Assembly (NCBI GenBank): GCA_938036835.1
Contig: CALHWB010000004.1
Location: forward strand, 1 to 8,926
Length of the DNA stretch: 8,926 nt
Direction of reading: 5' to 3'
DNA from: an uncultured Propionibacterium sp.
GTDB lineage: Bacteria; Actinomycetota; Actinomycetes; Propionibacteriales; Propionibacteriaceae
In this document: piece by piece, positions 4,412-8,926 of the stretch
How the letters are laid out: every line of letters starts with the position of its first letter
How positions within the stretch are numbered: the stretch's first letter is position 1
Program-made: the position numbers and the translations under genes
The notes under the pieces: generated by a model
Seen by the model: only the letters and a program-made list of their open reading frames with translations
What the model was told of the DNA's origin: nothing
The model's database searches: none

Positions 4412-5965
4412 GTGAGTCCCACGATCGCCACACCCACGTTCCTGGGTATCGACCTCACCGAACTGCTGGTTTCAGGTCACACCCAGAGTTTCGACCTGAT
4501 CTCGCCGCTGGACGCCAAGGTGCTGGCCAGCATCCCCGCTGCCGGGCCGGATGAGGTGACCTCGGCCGTCCACACCGCCCGGTCGTGCCAACCGCGCTGG
4601 GCCCGCGTCCCGGTGACCGAACGCGCCCACTGCCTGCTGCGGCTGCACGACCTGCTGCTGGATCACCAGGCCGATCTGCTCGACCTGATCTGCCGCGAAT
4701 CCGGCAAGAGCCGGATGGACGCCTACCAGGAACTCGTCCACCTCGCCCTGACCGCCCGCTATTACGGTCGGCGGGCGCCCGCGCTGCTACGAACCAGGCG
4801 AGGCCGCGGAGTACTCCCCGGGCTGACCCGCATCGACCTGAACCGCAACCCCAAGGGGGTGGTGGGTCTGATCACCCCCTGGAACTACCCGCTGTCGATG
4901 GCGATGTGCGATGGGCTGGCTGCGCTCGTGGCCGGCAACACCGTGGTCGCCAAACCCGATTCCCAGACCGTGCTGACCGCCCTGGCCGGCAGCGTCCTGC
5001 TGCATGCCGCCGGGGTGCCGGCCGAGGCCTGGCAGGTGATTGCCGGGCCGGGCCGCGAACTCGGCCCCACCCTCGTCGCCGCCACCGACATGCTGTGCTT
5101 CACCGGTTCGACCGCCACCGGCCGGCTGCTGGCTACCACCACCGGCGCTCAACTGAAATCGATCAGCGCCGAACTAGGTGGCAAGAATGCCTTGATCGTC
5201 CGCGCGGACGCCGATCTCGCCCGGGCCGCCGCCGGTGCCGTGCATGCCTGCTTCGACAGCGCCGGCCAGCTGTGCATGCACATCGAAAGAATCCTGGTAG
5301 ACCAGCGGGTCCACGACGACTTCCGCGACGAGTTCGTGGCCCGCGTCCGGGAGATGCGGCTTGCCCCCGGCCTGGACTGGGCCAACGACATGGGCACCCT
5401 GGCCAGCCCAGCCCAGCTAGCCAAGGTGCAGGCCCATCTGGACGATGCGGTCGCCCACGGCGCCACCGTGCTAACCGGTGGCCGGGCGCGTCCCGAACTA
5501 GCCCCCTGGTTCTTCGAGCCGACCGTGCTGACCGACGTCGCCGACAGCGCAGAATGCCACCTGACCGAAACCTTCGGCCCGCTGGCCGCGCTGTATCCGG
5601 TCAAGGGGGACGCCGCGGCGATCCGACTGGCCAATCGGGGCCGGCAAGGGCTGAACGCGGCCATCTTCACCGGCGACCCGGCCGCCGGACGGGCCATGGC
5701 ACGCAAACTGCGGGCCGGCACCGTCAACATCAACGAGGGCTACGCGGCCGCGATCGCCTCCATCGACGCCCCGATGGGTGGCATGGGGGATTCGGGAATG
5801 GGGCGCCGGCACGGCGCGGAAGGGCTGTACCGGTTCACCGAAACCCAATCGGTGGCCACCCAGCGGCTGATCCCGATCAGCTCAAGAGCCGGGCTACCGG
5901 CCGAACGCTTCGCCGGCGCGCTAACCGGGGGGCTGCGCGTGCTGCGCCGTCTGCCGATCCCCTAA
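4412..5965 (+). CDS. gabD2: Succinate-semialdehyde dehydrogenase (NADP+), GabD2 type
   Basis: 517 aa. Oxidises succinate semialdehyde to succinate with NADP+, the last step of GABA breakdown and of the 2-oxoglutarate decarboxylase bypass; cytoplasmic. Aldehyde dehydrogenase hallmarks: ITPWNYP with Asn158, the cofactor motif KPDSQT with Lys181 and Ser184 (Ser instead of Glu favours NADP+), FTGSTATG, general base Glu254 in SAELGGKNALIV, and catalytic Cys288 in FDSAGQLCMHIERI, the GQLC-xx-IERI form typical of mycobacterial GabD2. Further matches are FFEPTVLTDV, ETFGPLAALYPV, TVNINEGYAAA and PMGGMGDSGMGRRHG. Length and the C-terminal extension agree with GabD2 (about 518 aa). Start GTG 4412 is the only usable one, since an in-frame TGA lies at 4340. 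It is transcribed alone: divergent from the phosphatase gene, convergent with malQ, no GABA transaminase beside it. It could act on other aldehydes. Confidence 0.92.
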   Translation: MSPTIATPTFLGIDLTELLVSGHTQSFDLISPLDAKVLASIPAAGPDEVTSAVHTARSCQPRWARVPVTERAHCLLRLHDLLLDHQADLLDLICRESGKSRMDAYQELVHLALTARYYGRRAPALLRTRRGRGVLPGLTRIDLNRNPKGVVGLITPWNYPLSMAMCDGLAALVAGNTVVAKPDSQTVLTALAGSVLLHAAGVPAEAWQVIAGPGRELGPTLVAATDMLCFTGSTATGRLLATTTGAQLKSISAELGGKNALIVRADADLARAAAGAVHACFDSAGQLCMHIERILVDQRVHDDFRDEFVARVREMRLAPGLDWANDMGTLASPAQLAKVQAHLDDAVAHGATVLTGGRARPELAPWFFEPTVLTDVADSAECHLTETFGPLAALYPVKGDAAAIRLANRGRQGLNAAIFTGDPAAGRAMARKLRAGTVNINEGYAAAIASIDAPMGGMGDSGMGRRHGAEGLYRFTETQSVATQRLIPISSRAGLPAERFAGALTGGLRVLRRLPIP

Positions 5966-6000
5966 GCCCCGCGGTGGCCCGTCGTCCGGCGCGGAGCACA

Positions 6001-6022
6001 CCCGGTGCGGCCCGCAGCCGGG
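6001..6022. terminator. Candidate bidirectional hairpin between gabD2 and malQ
   Basis: CCCGG-TGCG, loop GCC, CGCA-(G)-CCGGG: nine pairs with one bulged G, in the 88-bp gap where two genes converge. It has no U-run on either strand, so intrinsic termination is only suggested by position and stem strength. Confidence 0.35.
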
Positions 6023-6053
6023 CGCGACCGGTGCAGGTACCCCGAAGACCCGC

Positions 6054-7946
6054 TCAGCGGTCCTCGCGCATCAGCCGCACCAGATCGTTGGTGAGCTCGG
6101 AGGTCATGATGTCCTCCACCGGCCGCGGCAGAGCGATCCGCCAGTTCGGGTAGCTGTCGATGGTGCCCGGCATGTTGGGCCGCTCGGCCACCATCGCGGC
6201 ATCATCGATGTTGACCACCACGATCACCGAGGGCGCATCCGACAGCATGCGATAGCGCGACAGCACCGCTGCCCGGATATCGCCCTCGGTCAAGGAAGCC
6301 GGATCCCGGTCGGGATCGATCATGGCCAGTTCGGCCGCCGCCCGGCGCACCCGGTTGATCTGCGTCCAGTCGGCGTTCTTGCCGATCCGCTGCAGGTCGG
6401 CGACATCGCTGCCGGTCAGCAGCCCGGCGACGCTGACCTGATCGTGGGTGGACGAGGTCCCCACCCCCAGCAGCGGGAAATCCGACACCGGGGTGCGCAT
6501 CCCGGACCGGTTGCCCAGCATGCCGATGGCGGCCATCGTCTCACGCACCCCCTCGGCCACCGTGCCCATGTCCTCGCCGACGATCCAGGCATTGGCTCGC
6601 ATCGCCTCCAGCCGCAGGATAGCCAACAGCGCATCGACCGGGTAATAGACATAGACCCCATCGGCTGCGCCGCCGTCTACCGGCACCCAATAGAGCCGCC
6701 ACAGTTGCATCACATGGTCCATCCGCAGGCTGCCGGCCGAACGCAGTGCGCGATGCACCATCTCGACGAACGGGGCGAAATCGGCGTTCTGCAAGCCTCG
6801 CGGATTGAACGGCGGCAGCCCCCAGCGTTGTCCTTCGGTGTTGTGGCTATCCGGCGGGGCGCCGATCTCGAAGTCGAACTCCAGCAGATCCTGGAAGATC
6901 CAGGCGTCCGCGCTGCCCGCATCGAAACCGACCGCCAGATCGGCGATCACGTCCACCCCGGCCCGGCAGGCGTTGCGATACTGCACATGCGCGGCCCACT
7001 GCGCCCAGACATGGAAGCGTACCCGGTCGGCGTGCTCGGCAGCGATTCGGGCGACCGCCGGTGATTCGGGACGGCGTAGCTCGACCGGCCAGCGCCGCCA
7101 GTCGGCGTAGTCCTGTAGCTCGGCGATCGTGGACCAGATCGCGAACTGTTGCAGGGCCCGGCCCTGCTCGACCTCCCAGGCCCGGAACTCCACATTGGGT
7201 TCGTCGCGGACGGCCGCCCAGACCCGTTCCAGGGCGGCCTTTTTGAGCGCCCAGACCGCGTCCCGGTCGATCATGCGCTGCCGGTTCAGGGCGCGCCCAG
7301 CCCGGTCGAGATCGGACAGGTCAACCCGCTCGGCGCCGTAGACGGCGCCCGGTGCGATGTGCAGCAGATTGAGGAACAGCCGAGAGGCCGGGGAATAGGG
7401 GGATGGCTGCTGATGGGTGATCGGTGCGGTGGCATGCACCGGGGATACCTGCACACAGGTCGCCCCCTGGCCGGCCGCCAGCCGGCAGATCAACCCGAGA
7501 TCCCGGTAGTCGCCGATGCCCCAGGAGCCCCGGGACCTGGTGGCGTAGAGCTGGATCTGCCAGCCCCAGCTGCGTTCGGGAGTCTTCAACTCCTCGGGTG
7601 CCGCGATGACGAACCGCCGCTCGGCGTTTCGGGTGTACAGGATGTGGTAGCCGGGGACGTCCACCACCCCATGGCATTGGAAGTGAAAGCCGTCTTCCAT
7701 GATCAGGGTACCGAACAGGTCGGGATGCCAGCGTCCCGGGGTGCACACTATCGGATCGGCGTGGTCGCGATCCTTCTCGGCGGGGAAGGACCCGGCGACC
7801 CGGGCCAGGGTTGCGGTGGGTGTCTCGATCCACTGCCCGGAGGTATTCCGGTAGCCAAACGACACTCCCTGCGGGGCCAAACGGGCGACCAACGCCTCGC
7901 GGTCGTAGTCCTGCCGGGTCTCGACCAACTGTTCCACAACGCTCAT
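6054..7946 (-). CDS. malQ: 4-alpha-glucanotransferase (amylomaltase), GH77
   Basis: 630 aa. Moves alpha-1,4-glucan chains between maltodextrins, linking glycogen and maltose use; cytoplasmic. Residues 1-125 form the N-terminal beta-rich region; the GH77 barrel starts at W127 (QLYATRSRGSWGIGDYRDL). Active site: nucleophile Asp410 in LRMDHVM, acid/base Glu458 in VGEDMGTV, third carboxylate Asp502 in SSTHDQ. Substrate-loop signatures include DLAVGFDAG..DAW, APPDSHNTEGQRWGLPPFNP and the C-terminal NMPGTIDSYPNWR. It is somewhat shorter than E. coli MalQ (694) or the mycobacterial enzyme (about 724), yet no motif is missing. Start ATG 7946 has GAGGGG five nt upstream. Divergent from the methyltransferase gene and convergent with gabD2; no other maltose genes are nearby, so it is probably a single-gene unit. 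Confidence 0.95.
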   Translation of the reverse strand: MSVVEQLVETRQDYDREALVARLAPQGVSFGYRNTSGQWIETPTATLARVAGSFPAEKDRDHADPIVCTPGRWHPDLFGTLIMEDGFHFQCHGVVDVPGYHILYTRNAERRFVIAAPEELKTPERSWGWQIQLYATRSRGSWGIGDYRDLGLICRLAAGQGATCVQVSPVHATAPITHQQPSPYSPASRLFLNLLHIAPGAVYGAERVDLSDLDRAGRALNRQRMIDRDAVWALKKAALERVWAAVRDEPNVEFRAWEVEQGRALQQFAIWSTIAELQDYADWRRWPVELRRPESPAVARIAAEHADRVRFHVWAQWAAHVQYRNACRAGVDVIADLAVGFDAGSADAWIFQDLLEFDFEIGAPPDSHNTEGQRWGLPPFNPRGLQNADFAPFVEMVHRALRSAGSLRMDHVMQLWRLYWVPVDGGAADGVYVYYPVDALLAILRLEAMRANAWIVGEDMGTVAEGVRETMAAIGMLGNRSGMRTPVSDFPLLGVGTSSTHDQVSVAGLLTGSDVADLQRIGKNADWTQINRVRRAAAELAMIDPDRDPASLTEGDIRAAVLSRYRMLSDAPSVIVVVNIDDAAMVAERPNMPGTIDSYPNWRIALPRPVEDIMTSELTNDLVRLMREDR

Positions 7947-7948
7947 TT

Positions 7949-8002
7949 CTACCCCTCACGCCACTCGAGAGTGAGCATCTTGATGATCTTGGATGCTGTC
8001 AT
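7949..8002 (-). CDS. Possible 17-codon leader ORF directly upstream of malQ
   Basis: ATG 8002 to TAG 7949 encodes MTASKIIKMLTLEWREG and ends two nt before the malQ ATG. Upstream GGGGGC is only a weak ribosome binding site. A stop this close to the next start is typical of coupled translation, but 17 codons can arise by chance. Its DNA contains ATCTTG twice and the inverted pair GCATC/GATGC. Confidence 0.25.
   Translation of the reverse strand: MTASKIIKMLTLEWREG
7952..7957 (-). promoter_or_regulatory. Ribosome binding site of malQ
   Basis: Minus strand GAGGGG, five nt before ATG 7946. It lies inside the last codons of the 17-codon mini-ORF, so ribosomes on that ORF would affect malQ initiation. 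Confidence 0.75.
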
Positions 8003-8109
8003 TCTGCCCCCGGGTGCTCGGTCCGGCCCGATATTGGGCAGAAACAAGTTGCCAGGGCATATTCGGCCGTTGGCCGGGAACACCATCAGCGGTAGCCACC
8101 AGCCAAATG

Positions 8110-8129
8110 GTCCGATTCGTCGGTCGGAC
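8110..8129. repeat. Inverted repeat upstream of methyltransferase promoter
   Basis: GTCCGA (8110-8115) and TCGGAC (8124-8129) form a 20-bp dyad with an 8-nt spacer, 21 bp before the -35 element of the downstream gene. The location suits an activator or repressor site; evidence is symmetry only. Confidence 0.3.
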
Positions 8130-8150
8130 ATGACGCGGTGGGTCCGAAGG

Positions 8151-8179
8151 TTGGCGCCGGGCCACCCGGCCACTAGTCT
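8151..8179 (+). promoter_or_regulatory. Promoter of the methyltransferase gene, leaderless type
   Basis: TTGGCG (8151-8156), a spacer of exactly 17 bp, and TAGTCT (8174-8179, TANNNT). The ATG follows six nt later, so transcription would start at or within a base of the start codon. No Shine-Dalgarno sequence precedes the ATG, which agrees. Confidence 0.6.
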
Positions 8180-8185
8180 TGCGCC

Positions 8186-8926
8186 ATGCCGCCCAGCACC
8201 CGCAGGCCTACCGGGCGCCAGCCGGCCTGGCGCTGTTTGGCGCGTCCGCTGCTTGCCGTGTCGAACGCGTTGCGCCGGGTGGCGACCGGTGGTCGTACGG
8301 CCGGGAATCCCTTCGATTCCCTGGCCGCCACCTGGGACGCCGATCCGGCTCGCATCGCCCGGGCCGAACGGGTGGCCGCCGCGATCCGCGAACGAATCCC
8401 GCCCGGCGGCACCTGGCTGGACTTCGGGGCGGGGACGGGACTGCTGGGACTGGCATTGTTGGGCCACGCCGACCACATGGTGCTGGCCGATACCTCGCCG
8501 GGCATGCTGGCCCGAGCGGCTGACAAGATCGCCGGCCTGCCCGATCCTTCCCGGGCCAGCGTGCTGCGATCCGACCTCGCCGAGGGTCCCGGCATGGCGG
8601 CCACCTATCAGGCGGTGGTGAGCCTGCTGGCCCTGCATCACCTGCCGGACCCGGCAACGGGTCTGGCCAGGCTGGCCGAACTGGTCAGACCCGGGGGCCG
8701 GCTGGCGCTGTGCGATCTGGACCCCGAGCGGGGTGCCTTCCATGCCCGGGCCGCCACCGCACCGGCACACCACGGGATCGACCGGGACTGGCTGGGCGCC
8801 CAACTGGTCGATCTCGGCCTGACCGAGGTCGCCTTGACCACGGTAGCAACGATTCGCCGGCATGATCGCGACTTCCCGTTGTTCCTTGCGGTAGCCCGCA
8901 AACCCGGGAACCGGGCAGCCGGCCCC
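8186..8926 (+). CDS. Class I SAM-dependent methyltransferase (3' end outside window)
   Basis: 247 codons, open to the right edge; probably only a few residues are missing, as DFPLFLAVARKPG looks like a family C-terminus. Rossmann methyltransferase signs: motif I LDFGAGTGLLG (78-88), acidic residue after strand 2 (D102 in VLADTSP), D130 in LRSDLAEG, strand 4 VVSLLALHHLPDP (144-156), and the post-I segment LVRPGGRLALCDLD (167-179). Residues 41-65, NPFDSLAATWDADPARIARAERVA, are the lead-in found in many actinobacterial methyltransferases of this kind. Residues 1-40 are basic and variable. ATG 8186 is preferred because of the promoter 6 nt upstream; in-frame GTG codons at 25 and 32 are alternatives without ribosome binding sites. 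The acceptor substrate cannot be told (small molecule likely); context gives no pathway. Confidence 0.88.
   Translation, partial: MPPSTRRPTGRQPAWRCLARPLLAVSNALRRVATGGRTAGNPFDSLAATWDADPARIARAERVAAAIRERIPPGGTWLDFGAGTGLLGLALLGHADHMVLADTSPGMLARAADKIAGLPDPSRASVLRSDLAEGPGMAATYQAVVSLLALHHLPDPATGLARLAELVRPGGRLALCDLDPERGAFHARAATAPAHHGIDRDWLGAQLVDLGLTEVALTTVATIRRHDRDFPLFLAVARKPGNRAAGP

Noticed and set aside
4093..4458. 121-codon minus-strand frame in the phosphatase/gabD2 spacer
   Set aside because: Overlaps the gabD2 start, has Arg/Trp/Pro-rich composition with no recognisable motif, and crosses both dyads.
4585..6153. 522-codon plus-strand frame overlapping gabD2
   Set aside because: Shadow frame; Arg/Pro-rich product, whereas the gabD2 frame carries every aldehyde dehydrogenase motif.
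6054..7946. malQ as a truncated pseudogene because it is shorter than well-known MalQ proteins
   Set aside because: All three catalytic carboxylates, both ends of the barrel, and a clear start with ribosome binding site are present.
7149..8621. 490-codon plus-strand frame spanning malQ, the spacer and the methyltransferase gene
   Set aside because: It runs antisense to malQ and out of frame in the methyltransferase; both real frames have complete catalytic motifs.
7949..8863. 304-codon minus-strand frame opposite the methyltransferase
   Set aside because: Antisense shadow rich in Gly, Gln and Arg. Only its last 17 codons, outside the methyltransferase, were kept as a weak leader ORF candidate.

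Overview
The window reads as chromosomal DNA of a high-G+C Gram-positive bacterium (Actinomycetota). The reasons are strong G/C use at third codon positions outside the left block, GTG starts, TANNNT boxes 6-7 nt before start codons (leaderless style), a GabD2-type aldehyde dehydrogenase, the actinobacterial form of MalQ, and ESX/type VII secretion-like small helical proteins. A family below phylum cannot be fixed; Propionibacteriales is only a guess.

Left block (1-2462, minus strand, transcribed right to left): three tightly spaced, co-oriented genes of type VII secretion (T7SS) character. In transcription order they are a 264-aa protein with two similar YbaB/EbfC-like modules (1668-2462), a 392-aa Gly/Ala/Pro-rich repeat protein ending in an EspC-like helical domain with a YxxxE signal (436-1614), and a WXG-motif helical protein that overlaps it by 4 nt and leaves the window (1-439). 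An extended -10 box lies upstream at 2528-2536. No secretion machinery gene (EccC ATPase, mycosin) is present, so the link to a T7SS rests on the proteins' shape and motifs. The block favours G and T at third codon positions, unlike the C/G-ending genes to its right, which suggests an accessory or acquired module.

Middle: a minus-strand pair, histidine phosphatase (3492-4088) then YiiM-like MOSC protein (2730-3446), 45 nt apart and probably one operon. A 323-bp divergent spacer (4089-4411) with a perfect 11-bp stem-loop separates it from a plus-strand NADP-type succinate-semialdehyde dehydrogenase gene (gabD2, 4412-5965).

Right: convergent to gabD2 is malQ (4-alpha-glucanotransferase, 6054-7946, minus). 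A 239-bp divergent spacer holds a good promoter for a class I SAM-dependent methyltransferase (8186 to the window end, plus). These right-hand genes look like ordinary metabolic functions and do not form one pathway. The part most likely to be little described is the left block: its unusual domain order, its freshly rearranged repeats and the duplicated-module partner protein. No tRNA, rRNA, CRISPR array, transposase or prophage gene was seen.
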